NCBI RefSeq assembly: GCF_018614095.1
Contig: NZ_JAGGOY010000062.1
Coordinates: 1-64,000 of the forward strand
Direction: 5' to 3'
Length of the DNA stretch: 64,000 bases
From: Streptomyces sp. ISL-87
GTDB lineage: Bacteria; Actinomycetota; Actinomycetes; Streptomycetales; Streptomycetaceae
Positions 15,950-23,705 of this stretch are shown here, one piece after another. The notes under the pieces were generated by a model. It was not told the origin of the DNA and did not search any database. It saw only the letters and a program-made list of their open reading frames with translations. How positions within the stretch are numbered: the stretch's first letter is position 1; each line of letters opens with the position of its first letter. Made by a program: the position numbers and the translations under genes.

Positions 15950-15979
15950 CTACGGTTCCGTAGCCTACGAACCCGTAGG
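15950..15979. promoter_or_regulatory. two tandem palindromic operators upstream of the desaturase
   Basis: Two back-to-back inverted repeats occur: CTACGG-TT-CCGTAG (15950-15963) and CCTACG-AACC-CGTAGG (15964-15979). Both share TACG..CGTA half-sites. They lie 30-60 bp upstream of the GTG start and must overlap the promoter. TetR-family fatty-acid regulators use sites of this style. Confidence 0.7.
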
Positions 15980-16057
15980 TTAAGCGCGGCGTCAAGGCCA
16001 GCCAAGCCCCAGCCATCCTTATGCCCGGTTACATCCGGTTATTTGTGCAGTTCGGAG

Positions 16058-16084
16058 GCCCCTCTCAGGGGGCCCGAGAGGGGC
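16058..16084 (-). terminator. hairpin terminator after ABC-F gene
   Basis: A perfect 9-bp stem GCCCCTCTC / GAGAGGGGC with a 9-nt loop, 43 bp downstream of the ABC-F stop codon. No T-run follows, as is common for Streptomyces terminators. Confidence 0.6.
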
Positions 16085-16126
16085 AAAGTCATGCCGACAG
16101 GTGATGCCCCGAGTGTCGGCACTCAC

Positions 16127-17767
16127 TCACTCGTGCCACAGCGACGCCCGGACCTCCTCGGCCGTGGTCGGGCGCAGCTCGCCGTCGAGCAGCAGCCACC
16201 GCGTGATACCGATCGACTCCAGGAACGGCACATCGTGGCTCGCCACCAGGAGCGCGCCCTCGTACGACTCCAGCGCGCCGGTCAGCTGCCGTACGCTCGC
16301 CAGGTCCAGGTTGTTCGTCGGCTCGTCCAGCATCAGCAGCTGCGGAGCCGGCTCCGCGAGCAGCAGCGCCGCCAGTGCCGCCCGGAACCGTTCGCCGCCC
16401 GACAGGGTGCCGGCCGGCCGGTCCGCCCGGGCGCCCCGGAACAGGAAGTGCGCCAGCCGAGCCCGGATCAGGTTGTTCGTGGCGTGCGGGGCGAACCGTG
16501 CCACGTTCTCCACCACCGAACGGCTGTCGTCCAGTACGTCGAGCCGCTGCGGCAGGAACCGCGTCGGCACATGCGTCACCGCCTCCCCGGACGCCGGCGG
16601 CAGGAGCCCGGCGATCGTACGCAGCAGGGTGGTCTTGCCCGAGCCGTTGCCGCCCACCAGGGCGATCCGCTCCGCACCGCGCAGCTCCCACTCGCCCGCC
16701 GCCGTGGCCCCGTGGGCCAGTCGCAGCCCGCTCAGGGTCAGTACGCGGCGGCCCGGCGGGACCTGGGTGGCGGGCAGTTCGATCCGGATCTCGGCATCGT
16801 CGCGGACGGCCTCCACCGCCTGGTCGAGCCGCTCCCGAGCGTCCGCCAGCTTCTCGGTGTGCATGATGCGGTGCTTGCCCGCCGACTCCTGCGCCGCGCG
16901 CTTGCGGGCGCCCATGACGATCTTGGGCTCGCGCTTGGTGTCGTACATCTTCTGGCCGTACCGCTTGCGCCGGGCCAACTTGACGTGGGCGTCGGCCAGT
17001 TCCCGCTTCTGCCGCTGTACGTCGGCCTCCGCGACCCGGACCATCCGCTCGGCCGACTCCTGCTCGGCGGCGAGCAGCTCCTCGTAGTCCGTGAAGTTCC
17101 CGCCGTACCAGCGGACTTCGCCGTCGCGCAGCTCGGCGATCTGGTCGACGCGCTCCAGCAGCTCCCGGTCGTGGCTGACCAGGATCATCACCCCGGACCA
17201 GGACTCGACAGCCGCGTACAGGCGGCGCCGGGCCCGCAGGTCCAGGTTGTTGGTGGGTTCGTCGAGCAGCAGGACGTCGGGGCGGGCGAGCAGCAGCGCG
17301 GCCAGGCGCAGCAGCACGCACTCCCCGCCCGACAGTTCGCCGACCGTACGGTCCAGGCCGATCCGGGCGAGACCCAGCTGGTCGAGCGTGGCCAGAGCCC
17401 GCTCCTCCACGTCCCAGTCGTCGCCGACGGCGGTGAAGTTCGCCTCGGTCGCCTCGCCCGCCTCGATGGCGTGCAGGGCGGCGCGGGTGGTGGCGATGCC
17501 GAGGGCCTGGTCCACGCGCAGCGCGGTGTCGAGGGTGATGTCCTGCGGGAGGTAGCCGACCGTGCCGGCCGAGGTGGCCTGTCCGCCGGACGGGGTCAGC
17601 TCACCCGCGATGAGCTTCAACAGGGTGGACTTCCCGCAGCCGTTGAGCCCGATCAGGCCGGTGCGGCCGCGGCCCACGGCCAGCTGGAATCCGTTGAAGA
17701 CGGAGGTTCCGTCGGGCCAGTCGAAGGAGAGGGAGGAGCAGGTGACGAAGGTAGGGGCATGACTCAT
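16127..17767 (-). CDS. ABC-F family ATP-binding protein
   Basis: A 546-residue soluble twin-ATPase with no membrane segments, as in ABC-F proteins that act on the ribosome (translation factors or antibiotic-resistance ribosome protection). The first domain has Walker A GLNGCGKST, signature LSGGE and Walker B VLLLDEPTNNLDL. The charged linker (about 230-330) contains RKRYGQKMYDTKREPK. The second domain has GGNGSGKTT, LSGGERFR and LLMLDEPTNNLDL. Whether it gives drug resistance cannot be read from sequence. ATG 17767 follows GGAGG at correct spacing. A leader of about 200 nt with a strong hairpin precedes it. Confidence 0.93.
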   Translation of the reverse strand: MSHAPTFVTCSSLSFDWPDGTSVFNGFQLAVGRGRTGLIGLNGCGKSTLLKLIAGELTPSGGQATSAGTVGYLPQDITLDTALRVDQALGIATTRAALHAIEAGEATEANFTAVGDDWDVEERALATLDQLGLARIGLDRTVGELSGGECVLLRLAALLLARPDVLLLDEPTNNLDLRARRRLYAAVESWSGVMILVSHDRELLERVDQIAELRDGEVRWYGGNFTDYEELLAAEQESAERMVRVAEADVQRQKRELADAHVKLARRKRYGQKMYDTKREPKIVMGARKRAAQESAGKHRIMHTEKLADARERLDQAVEAVRDDAEIRIELPATQVPPGRRVLTLSGLRLAHGATAAGEWELRGAERIALVGGNGSGKTTLLRTIAGLLPPASGEAVTHVPTRFLPQRLDVLDDSRSVVENVARFAPHATNNLIRARLAHFLFRGARADRPAGTLSGGERFRAALAALLLAEPAPQLLMLDEPTNNLDLASVRQLTGALESYEGALLVASHDVPFLESIGITRWLLLDGELRPTTAEEVRASLWHE

Positions 17768-17895
17768 GGAGGCCTCCAGGTTGCGTGAGTGGTGCGTGCA
17801 ACGCGGGGAGACAGCCGACGTGGTCGGTCGGTGTCTCGAACCTCAGACGAGCAATGTCCTGCTCCGTTTCGACGGCGGCGTGGTGCGTGGTGCCC

Positions 17896-17915
17896 CTCCC
17901 GGCGGTAGCCGGGAG
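17896..17915 (-). terminator. strong hairpin in the leader of the ABC-F gene
   Basis: A perfect 8-bp GC stem CTCCCGGC / GCCGGGAG with a 4-nt loop, 66 bp after the SsgA-like stop and 129 bp before the ABC-F start, both on the minus strand. It may terminate the ssgA-like mRNA or act as an attenuator for the ABC-F gene. Confidence 0.55.
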
Positions 17916-17980
17916 ACGTCTACGAAACTACGGGCGACCGGAGCCGCCCGCAAACGAATTAGCCGGGGGCAGCCGGGGGA

Positions 17981-18397
17981 TCAGCAGGAGCCGCGCATCA
18001 ACTCGGCCAGGCTGTGGTCCACATCGAGGTAGAGGTGTTCCAGGCCCGGTGACACGATGGCCGCGGCGCGTTCCAGGAAGCGGTGCAGCTCGGCCGTCGC
18101 CATCAGTACGATCGCGACCCCCTCGGGCGCGTGGAACTCGATCGTGGTCCGGTCGGGGTCGTAGGGGCGCACGCGCACGTCGCCGTAGCCGGTCGGGCGG
18201 TCCAGCCCCGACTCCAGCAGCTCGCGCGCGAAGGTCCACGAGACCTCGATGCCTTCCAGCGTGGCCGGGGCGGGGAAGGCCATGCGCACGGCGAACGGAT
18301 CCGAGCGGTCGTAGCTGAGCGTGACCGGAACGGTCTCGACCTTCGGGGCGGTGGCGACCAGACGGGCCTGCACGGCCTGCTCGATGACAGTGATCAA
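17981..18397 (-). CDS. SsgA-like (SALP) sporulation/cell-division regulator
   Basis: A 138-residue SsgA-like protein, a family confined to sporulating actinomycetes that positions septation, peptidoglycan remodelling and spore-wall events. Family landmarks are the Y.R.DPFAVRM.F segment (about 28-40), SWTFARELLESGL with RPTGYGDVRVRP, and a C-terminal FLERA..IV.PG.EH...D.D.SLAEL. The start is inferred as TTG 18397 because AAGGGAG lies 8 nt upstream. Longer frames would add 51 residues of unrelated composition. Which SALP (A-G) it is cannot be settled by eye. Confidence 0.88.
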   Translation of the reverse strand: MITVIEQAVQARLVATAPKVETVPVTLSYDRSDPFAVRMAFPAPATLEGIEVSWTFARELLESGLDRPTGYGDVRVRPYDPDRTTIEFHAPEGVAIVLMATAELHRFLERAAAIVSPGLEHLYLDVDHSLAELMRGSC

Positions 18398-18577
18398 GGC
18401 TCGCTCCCTTGCGGCGGATCTGCTGCCGGACTGAGGGGGTGGGGCCCGGCAACCGGATAGACGCGGGAATCGGCGATTCCGTGCATGCGGGGGGACGTGA
18501 GCTGTGTCACCGATTGGCTGGAACCGGCCCGTGTGATCGCACAGAGTCACCGTGGAGCGGATGCGCGGGAAGGGTCC

Positions 18578-18988
18578 TCACTCCGAGCCGCAAGCCCCGG
18601 AGTGGTCGCAGTAAGGCTGGTTCCGGCTCACTCCACAGGCGCAAAGCATGGCCCTGGTCTCCGACCGGACGCCCTGCGGGGTCGTCACGCTCAGCTCGCC
18701 GCGAAGGATCAACTGGCCGACGGGCGACCGTACGACGGTGGTCGGCCGGTCGCCCTGCTCGGCCGGGCCGTCGGCGAGCCGGTACTGCAACGCCCCCGAG
18801 GGACAACGGCGGATCACCTCCGCGACCCGTTCCGGATCGGCCCCGTCGGGCTGTACCCAGGGACGCTGCCCGGTGTCGAACACCTCGGGCAGGCCGCGCA
18901 CGCATTCGGCGGCGTGCAGGCACCGCCCGGTGTCGTAGGTGACGGTGATGCGCTTGCCGTCGTAGGCCTTGGGTTCCTTGGAGGGCAT
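18578..18988 (-). CDS. (4Fe-4S) mono-cluster domain plus CDGSH iron-sulfur protein
   Basis: A 136-residue fusion. Residues about 8-70 form a divergent mono-cluster ferredoxin-like domain (CLHAAECVRGLPEVF, later IRRCPSGAL). The C-terminal about 35 residues are a CDGSH-type zinc-finger motif (CACGVSRNQPYCDHSG) that binds a 2Fe-2S cluster. Such proteins carry electrons or sense redox state; the partner is unknown. ATG 18988 has no ribosome site, but TAGGCT lies 6 nt upstream, suggesting a leaderless mRNA. It is divergent from the Ycf48-like gene. Confidence 0.88.
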   Translation of the reverse strand: MPSKEPKAYDGKRITVTYDTGRCLHAAECVRGLPEVFDTGQRPWVQPDGADPERVAEVIRRCPSGALQYRLADGPAEQGDRPTTVVRSPVGQLILRGELSVTTPQGVRSETRAMLCACGVSRNQPYCDHSGACGSE

Positions 18989-18994
18989 GGCCCC

Positions 18995-19000
18995 AGCCTA
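18995..19000 (-). promoter_or_regulatory. -10 box (TAGGCT), probable leaderless promoter
   Basis: On the minus strand TAGGCT is followed by 6 nt and ATG 18988. Confidence 0.5.
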
Positions 19001-19048
19001 GGAACCCGGCGCAAGGGACGCGCCCTGGACGCCCAATCCGGGGTGCGT

Positions 19049-19054
19049 TAGCTT
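19049..19054 (+). promoter_or_regulatory. -10 box (TAGCTT), probable leaderless promoter
   Basis: TAGCTT lies 8 nt before ATG 19063, and no ribosome site is present. Confidence 0.4.
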
Positions 19055-19062
19055 CCGGCGCC

Positions 19063-20187
19063 ATGAGACTTCTGGGAGTTGGCATGTGCGCAGCGGCTCT
19101 GGCGGTGGCGGTGGCAGCCGCTCCGGCGCAGGCGGCCGGGGCTTCGGCCGGGGCTTCGGCAGCAGGGATACCGGGAGAGCCGGCCGGGGCGTTACCGGAC
19201 CTGCGGGGCACGGGCTGGGCGTTGAAGGACACCGGCAAGGGCGTCAGGTTCCGGGGGCTGGCAGCCGTCAGCCGCAGCACGGCCTGGGTGGCCGGCTCCA
19301 AGGGGACGGTGCTGCGCACGGTCGACGGGGGCCGCAGCTGGAGTGACGTGTCGCCGCCGGGCGCGGTTGCGGAGGGGCTGGAGCTGCGCGACGTCGAGGC
19401 CTTCGACGCCCGGCGCGCGGTGGCCCTGTCCATCGGGGAGGGCGAGGCCTCCAGGGTGCTGCGCACCGAGGACGGCGGCGCGACGTGGACCGAGACCTTC
19501 CGAAACCCCGACCCGCACGCCTTCTACGACTGCCTGACCTTCTTCGACTCCCGGCACGGGCTCGCGATGAGCGACCCGGTGGACGGCAAGTTCCGCATCC
19601 TGTCCACCGACGACGGCGGGCGGAGCTGGGAGGTGCTCCCGAGCGCCGGAATGCCGGACGCGCTGCCGGGCGAGGCGGGCTTCGCGGCCAGTGGCCAGTG
19701 CCTGGTCAGTGCCGGGCCGCGCGATGTGTGGCTGGCCACGGGCGGGGGCGCGGTCGCCCGGGTGCTGCATTCCGCGGACCGCGGCCGGACCTGGCGGTTC
19801 GCCGACTCCACCGTCCCGGCGGGCGACCCGGCGAAGGGCGTCTTCGCCCTCGCCTTCCGCGACCGTACGACGGGCCTCGCGGTCGGCGGTGACTACCGCA
19901 CAGGCGAGGCCTCCCCGCGGGCGGCGGCGGTGTCCTCCGACGCGGGGCGCACGTGGAGCCCGGCCACGACCCCGCCACCGGCCTATCGCTCGGGCGCGGC
20001 CTGGTATCCGTACTCCCGCGGCACGGCCCTCGCGGTTGGCCCGACCGGCACCGACGTCACCACGGACGGGGGCCGCAGCTGGCACGCGCTGGAGACGGGC
20101 TCCTTCGACACCGTCGACTGCACGCCCCACGGGGACTGCTGGGCGGCGGGGGAGAAGGGGCGGGTGGCCCGGCTGGAGCGGCGGTGA
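19063..20187 (+). CDS. secreted Ycf48-like beta-propeller protein
   Basis: A 374-residue exported protein. The signal peptide is MRLLGVGMCAAALAVAVAAA ending APAQAAG. The mature part is a WD40/BNR-like propeller with repeated Asp-box motifs (S.D.G.TW): VDGGRSW, TEDGGATW, STDDGGRSW, SADRGRTW, SSDAGRTW and TTDGGRSW. Cyanobacterial Ycf48 helps photosystem II assembly, so that role cannot apply here and a carbohydrate or protein-binding scaffold role is more likely. Codon 44 (19192-19194) is the rare TTA Leu codon, so expression should need bldA. It ends immediately before the convergent GNAT gene. Confidence 0.85.
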   Translation: MRLLGVGMCAAALAVAVAAAPAQAAGASAGASAAGIPGEPAGALPDLRGTGWALKDTGKGVRFRGLAAVSRSTAWVAGSKGTVLRTVDGGRSWSDVSPPGAVAEGLELRDVEAFDARRAVALSIGEGEASRVLRTEDGGATWTETFRNPDPHAFYDCLTFFDSRHGLAMSDPVDGKFRILSTDDGGRSWEVLPSAGMPDALPGEAGFAASGQCLVSAGPRDVWLATGGGAVARVLHSADRGRTWRFADSTVPAGDPAKGVFALAFRDRTTGLAVGGDYRTGEASPRAAAVSSDAGRTWSPATTPPPAYRSGAAWYPYSRGTALAVGPTGTDVTTDGGRSWHALETGSFDTVDCTPHGDCWAAGEKGRVARLERR

Positions 20188-20673
20188 TCAGGCCGTCGGC
20201 GTCGTGAAGAGGTCCATGCCGGGGTAGCGGCCGGTGACGAAGCCGGCCGCCTTGTAGACGGGCTCGCCGTCGGCGCTGGCGTGGAGCTGGATGTAGTGGA
20301 TGCCTGTGTCGTTGAGCCAGGCGACGAGCCCGTCGACGATCCGGCGGCCGTGGCCCCGCCCGCGGGCCGCCTCGTCGGTGACGATGCCGTCGAGGTAGCC
20401 GCGGCGGCCGTCGGTCCACTGGGGGCTCGGCAGGTGGTACGTCACCCAGGCCATGCCGGTGGCCAGCAGCGGCTCGCCGGGCGCGCCGCCCACGACCAGG
20501 CAGTGCACGTCGGCCCGGCCGCCCATGCGCTCGCCGAACCAGTCGTACGCGGTCTGCCGCCAGGCGGCGTCGGCCGGACCGGGATCGACGCCGAGGCTGT
20601 CGAGGGCGACGGCGCGCAGGCGTATCAGCTCGGGGATGTCGGCGGGCTCGGCGGGGCGGGGCAGCTGGGGCAA
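20188..20673 (-). CDS. GNAT family N-acetyltransferase
   Basis: A 161-residue acetyl-CoA-dependent acyltransferase. Motif A is visible as YLDGIVTDEAARGRGHGRRI (about 94-113), with the RGRGHG pyrophosphate loop. The C-terminal VYKAAGFV is the usual motif B turn. The acceptor is unknown. The start is TTG 20673, with GGAG 6 nt upstream; no ATG/GTG fits better. It is convergent with the Ycf48-like gene, and the two stops are adjacent. Confidence 0.9.
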   Translation of the reverse strand: MPQLPRPAEPADIPELIRLRAVALDSLGVDPGPADAAWRQTAYDWFGERMGGRADVHCLVVGGAPGEPLLATGMAWVTYHLPSPQWTDGRRGYLDGIVTDEAARGRGHGRRIVDGLVAWLNDTGIHYIQLHASADGEPVYKAAGFVTGRYPGMDLFTTPTA

Positions 20674-20705
20674 GGGTGACTCCGTGGGGTGACGGGGTGC
20701 GGTAG

Positions 20706-20758
20706 CCCGGGTGTTCCGTAACCCGGGTTCGCGGACGGCCGGTTGACTTCCGGCCGTC
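20706..20758 (-). terminator. two stem-loops downstream of the YciI gene
   Basis: CCCGGGT / ACCCGGG (20706-20727, 8-nt loop) and GACGGCCGG / CCGGCCGTC (20734-20758, 7-nt loop) are perfect stems in the gap between the YciI gene and the GNAT start. They probably terminate the YciI mRNA. Confidence 0.55.
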
Positions 20759-20880
20759 CCGGCAGTCCCGATCTCCCAACGGCATCTCGCCGATCAAGGT
20801 TCCCGCCCGGCCACGGCACTAGAACCCGGCGTCCACCACCTGCCGGCACCGGCGCCGGCGGCGGTGCCACACCGCCGGGG

Positions 20881-21180
20881 CTACACCGCCGGGTTCTCCC
20901 GTACCGTCGACAGGTCCGCCGAGGTCTTCGTGGCGAGGAACTCGGTGATGCGGTACTCGCAGACACCGGCGACGGTGAACGGGTCCTCGGCCGCGATCTT
21001 CTCGATCTCCGCGCGGGAGACCCCACCCGCCAGGATGATCCCCCCGTCCCGCGGGACCTTGCGGCCGGAGGCGAGGAAGACGCCCCCGGCGTAGTAGCCG
21101 TCCAGCCAGGCGATGTGGGCGTCCATCTCCTCTTCGACGGCTTCGATGGGCGCGATGTACGTGAGCTCCATGACGAACAT
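20881..21180 (-). CDS. YciI family protein
   Basis: A 99-residue ferredoxin-fold (dimeric alpha/beta barrel) YciI protein. The conserved His-Asp pair is in MDAHIAWLDG (about 19-28), and later GGVSRAEIEKIAAEDPF is typical of the family. The function is not established: it is used as a domain in dehalogenase-like and sigma-factor-associated proteins. The start ATG 21180 lies only 26 bp from divergent endonuclease V. TAGCCT 7 nt upstream suggests a leaderless mRNA. Confidence 0.88.
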   Translation of the reverse strand: MFVMELTYIAPIEAVEEEMDAHIAWLDGYYAGGVFLASGRKVPRDGGIILAGGVSRAEIEKIAAEDPFTVAGVCEYRITEFLATKTSADLSTVRENPAV

Positions 21181-21187
21181 GATCGCC

Positions 21188-21193
21188 AGGCTA
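21188..21193 (-). promoter_or_regulatory. -10 box (TAGCCT), probable leaderless promoter
   Basis: On the minus strand TAGCCT is followed by 7 nt and ATG 21180. The divergent nfi gene (ATG 21207) has TACTCT 9 nt upstream in the same 26-bp gap. Confidence 0.45.
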
Positions 21194-21206
21194 CTCTCGC
21201 ACCATC

Positions 21207-21884
21207 ATGACGAGTGTGAAGACCCCCGCCAACGAGGCCGAGGCCCGGGCGATACAGGACGAACTGCGCAACCGTGTCGTGCTCGACGAGACCGGACCCC
21301 CGCCGGGGAGCGGACTGATCGCGGGCGTGGACGTCGCCTACGACGACGCCCGCGACCTCGTGGCCGCCGCGGCCGTCGTCCTCGACGCCGCCACCCTCGA
21401 AGTGGTGCAGGAGACGACCGCCGTCGGGCACGTCAGCTTCCCCTACGTACCGGGGCTCCTCGCCTTCCGCGAGCTGCCGACCGTGCTGGCCGCGCTCGAC
21501 GCGCTGACCGTCACCCCCGGCCTCGTCGTCTGCGACGGCTACGGCCTCGCCCACCCCCGCGGCTTCGGCCTCGCCTGCCACCTCGGGGTGGTCACCGGGC
21601 TGCCCAGCATCGGCGTCGCGAAGAACCCGTTCACCTTCACCTACGAGGAACCCGGCGCCCGGCGCGGCGACGCCGCCCCGCTCCTCGCGGCGGACGGCGC
21701 CGTCGTCGGCCGGGCGCTGCGCACCCAGGACGGCATCAAGCCGGTGTACGTATCGGTGGGCCACCGGGTTTCGCTGGACAACGCCTGCGCCCACACCCTC
21801 GCCCTGAGCCCCCGCTTCCGGATCCCGGAGACGACCCGGCACGCCGACTCGCTCTGCCGCCGGGCCCTGCGCGAGGCGTCCTGA
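21207..21884 (+). CDS. nfi: endonuclease V (deoxyinosine 3'-endonuclease)
   Basis: A 225-residue DNA repair nuclease that cuts the second phosphodiester 3' of deoxyinosine in deaminated DNA. Catalytic and structural motifs are intact: Asp42 in AGVDVAY, Glu89 in FRELP following FPYVPGLLA, Asp110 and His116 in DGYGLAHPRGFG, and KPVYVSVGHR near the end. The length fits the family. It diverges from the YciI gene with very little intergenic space. Confidence 0.95.
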   Translation: MTSVKTPANEAEARAIQDELRNRVVLDETGPPPGSGLIAGVDVAYDDARDLVAAAAVVLDAATLEVVQETTAVGHVSFPYVPGLLAFRELPTVLAALDALTVTPGLVVCDGYGLAHPRGFGLACHLGVVTGLPSIGVAKNPFTFTYEEPGARRGDAAPLLAADGAVVGRALRTQDGIKPVYVSVGHRVSLDNACAHTLALSPRFRIPETTRHADSLCRRALREAS

Positions 21885-21924
21885 CCGAGGACAGTCCCGG
21901 GCCGGGGGCAGGGCCGGCGTCACC

Positions 21925-23124
21925 TCACCGGACGGCGGCCACCCGGAACCGGATCCCCGCCTTCTGGAGCCGGTCCAGCAGCGCGTCACCCATCGCCACG
22001 GCCGTGGTGAGCTGGCCCGCGCGGGGCGCCAGGGCGTCGAAGGCCAGGCAGAGCGCCGACTCCGCCAGCATCTTCGCCGTCTCCCCGTAGCCCGGGTCGC
22101 CGCCCGACACCTCGGTGAACACGCGCTGCCCGCCGCCCTCGCCAACGAACCGGACGGTGAACCAGCTGCGCGCGCGCCGCTCCGCGTCCGGCCCCTGGCC
22201 CGACTCCCAGCGGCTCATCAGCCACTGGCGAGCCGCCGGGATCTGAGCCAGCGCCGCCGTCGCGCCCACCGCCGCCGTACCGCCCACCGCGACCGGGAGG
22301 TGCTTGACCGAGGCGTAGTGCCGGTAGCGGAAGTCCGGCCCGTACCGCTCCAGCGCGGCCGCCGACCGGGCCACGACCCGGGGGTCCAGGGAGGGCAGCG
22401 GCAGCGCCCAGGTGCCGGTTTCCCGGCTGAACCGGGGCGCCCCCACGGGCCCTCGTACGCGCCGCCCCAGCAGCCGGGGCTCGTGAAGCCGGCGGGTGTG
22501 CGCCGCGGCCAGGGTCTGCGGGCCGCGGCCCATGGCGGTGAGCGCGGAGGCCAGGGTCCCGCCCGAGAACAGCGCGTTGGACCGCATGAACCCGTCCACC
22601 CGCAGCGGGACCCCCTCGGGCAGCTGACGCACCGTGAAGTACGCCCCGAGGTCGGCCGGGATCGAGTCGAAACCGCACGCGTGGACCAGCCGCGCCCCGG
22701 TCTCCCGGGCCCGGGCGTCGTGCTCGACGTACATCCGGTCCACGAACTCCGGCTCGCCGGTGAGGTCCAGGTAGTCCGTGCCCGCCTCGGCGCAGGCGGC
22801 GACCAGCTCCGCCCCGTACAGGATGTACGGCCCGACGGTGGTGGCCAGGACCCGTGTGGAGGCGGCTAGTTCGCGCAGCGCGTCCGTGTCCCGGGCGTCG
22901 GCCCGCAGCAGCGGCAGGTCCGCGCAGGCCGGATCGAGGGCGGTGAGCCGCTCGCGCAGCCGCTCCAGCTTCGCGAGGTCCCGGCCCGCGAGTGCCCACC
23001 GGCAGCCGTCGGGGGCGTGCGCGGCGAGATATTCGGCCGTGAGAGCTCCCACGAAGCCCGTCGCGCCGAAAAGCACGACGTCATAGGGCCGTTCCGGATC
23101 GCCCTGTCGAACCTGTGCGTTCAT
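21925..23124 (-). CDS. saccharopine-dehydrogenase-like / trans-acting enoyl reductase family protein
   Basis: A 399-residue NAD(P)-binding protein. The Rossmann motif VVLFGATGFVGALTAEYLA lies at about 16-34. TVGPYILYGAELVAACA and GTDYLDLTGE are typical of saccharopine-dehydrogenase-like oxidoreductases. In mycobacteria this group includes trans-acting enoyl reductases of polyketide lipid synthesis. No polyketide synthase is nearby, so that role is only a possibility. Helical hydrophobic stretches near 270-300 (VAVGGTAAVGATAALAQIP) suggest membrane contact. ATG 23124 follows GGGAGGAG. Confidence 0.88.
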   Translation of the reverse strand: MNAQVRQGDPERPYDVVLFGATGFVGALTAEYLAAHAPDGCRWALAGRDLAKLERLRERLTALDPACADLPLLRADARDTDALRELAASTRVLATTVGPYILYGAELVAACAEAGTDYLDLTGEPEFVDRMYVEHDARARETGARLVHACGFDSIPADLGAYFTVRQLPEGVPLRVDGFMRSNALFSGGTLASALTAMGRGPQTLAAAHTRRLHEPRLLGRRVRGPVGAPRFSRETGTWALPLPSLDPRVVARSAAALERYGPDFRYRHYASVKHLPVAVGGTAAVGATAALAQIPAARQWLMSRWESGQGPDAERRARSWFTVRFVGEGGGQRVFTEVSGGDPGYGETAKMLAESALCLAFDALAPRAGQLTTAVAMGDALLDRLQKAGIRFRVAAVR

Positions 23125-23218
23125 GACCGCTCCTCCCAGCTGGTGTCGGTGGCTGAGGCTAGCGTGAGTGTCGACTGTCCGTGCGAGCAGGTGTGACCTG
23201 CGGTAAGTGGAGGCGTCG

Positions 23219-23611
23219 ATGAAGGCTGCGGTGCGCAAGTGGGAGGCGGTGCGGAAGTTCGCTCTGGGGCTTCCGGAGGCCGTGGAGGAGTTTCCTTGGG
23301 GGCCCGAGGACTGCGTGGTGAAGGTCAACAAGAAGATTTTCGTCTTCCTGGGGAACACCGACGGGCCGCAGCCGCCCGGGTTGTCCGTCAAGCTCAAGGA
23401 CGAGGCGCTGCACGGGCACGCCATGACCGCGCCGGGCGCGGAGCCCAGCGGGTACGGCCTGGGCAAGGCGGGCTGGGTCTCCGTACCGCTGGGGGAGAAG
23501 GGGGCGCCCACGGCCGAGGTGCTGTGCGAGTGGGTGGAGGAGAGCTACCGGACCGTGGCGCTCAAGCGGCACATCAAGGAGCTCGACGGCCGAATCGAGG
23601 CAGTTGGCTAA
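23219..23611 (+). CDS. MmcQ/YjbR family DNA-binding-fold protein
   Basis: A 130-residue YjbR-like protein. Family features are the early helix FALGLPEAVEEFPWGPE, a central VKVNKKIFVFLG, and the C-terminal EVLCEWVEESYRTVALKR. The fold is described as CyaY-like / double-wing DNA binding, but function is unproven. ATG 23219 follows a GTGGAGG-like site; GTG 23207 is a possible longer start. It is divergent from the oxidoreductase at 21925. Confidence 0.88.
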   Translation: MKAAVRKWEAVRKFALGLPEAVEEFPWGPEDCVVKVNKKIFVFLGNTDGPQPPGLSVKLKDEALHGHAMTAPGAEPSGYGLGKAGWVSVPLGEKGAPTAEVLCEWVEESYRTVALKRHIKELDGRIEAVG

Positions 23612-23621
23612 GCGCTTGCTC

Positions 23622-23650
23622 TTGTGCTGAGTGGAACACGTTCCTAGCAT
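23622..23650 (+). promoter_or_regulatory. promoter with KstR-like palindrome in the spacer (beta-oxidation operon)
   Basis: TTGTGC (-35, 23622-23627), a 17-bp spacer and TAGCAT (-10, 23645-23650) form a housekeeping-type promoter. The spacer contains the perfect palindrome GGAAC-AC-GTTCC (23633-23644). It fits TnnAACnnGTTnnA, the consensus I recall for the TetR lipid regulator KstR, except at the last base. Confidence 0.65.
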
Positions 23651-23705
23651 CGCTGGTGTTACATCAGTTGTGTCACACAGTGGTGCTACGAATGCCGGGG
23701 GCTCA

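Noticed and set aside
16089..17321. Shadow frame with Arg/Pro-rich protein opposite the ABC-F reading frame
   Set aside because: Same strand but different frame as the ABC-F gene; no motif.
15656..17788. Plus-strand frame of 710 codons
   Set aside because: It runs antisense to the desaturase promoter and the ABC-F gene; the ABC-F motifs are unmistakable on the minus strand.
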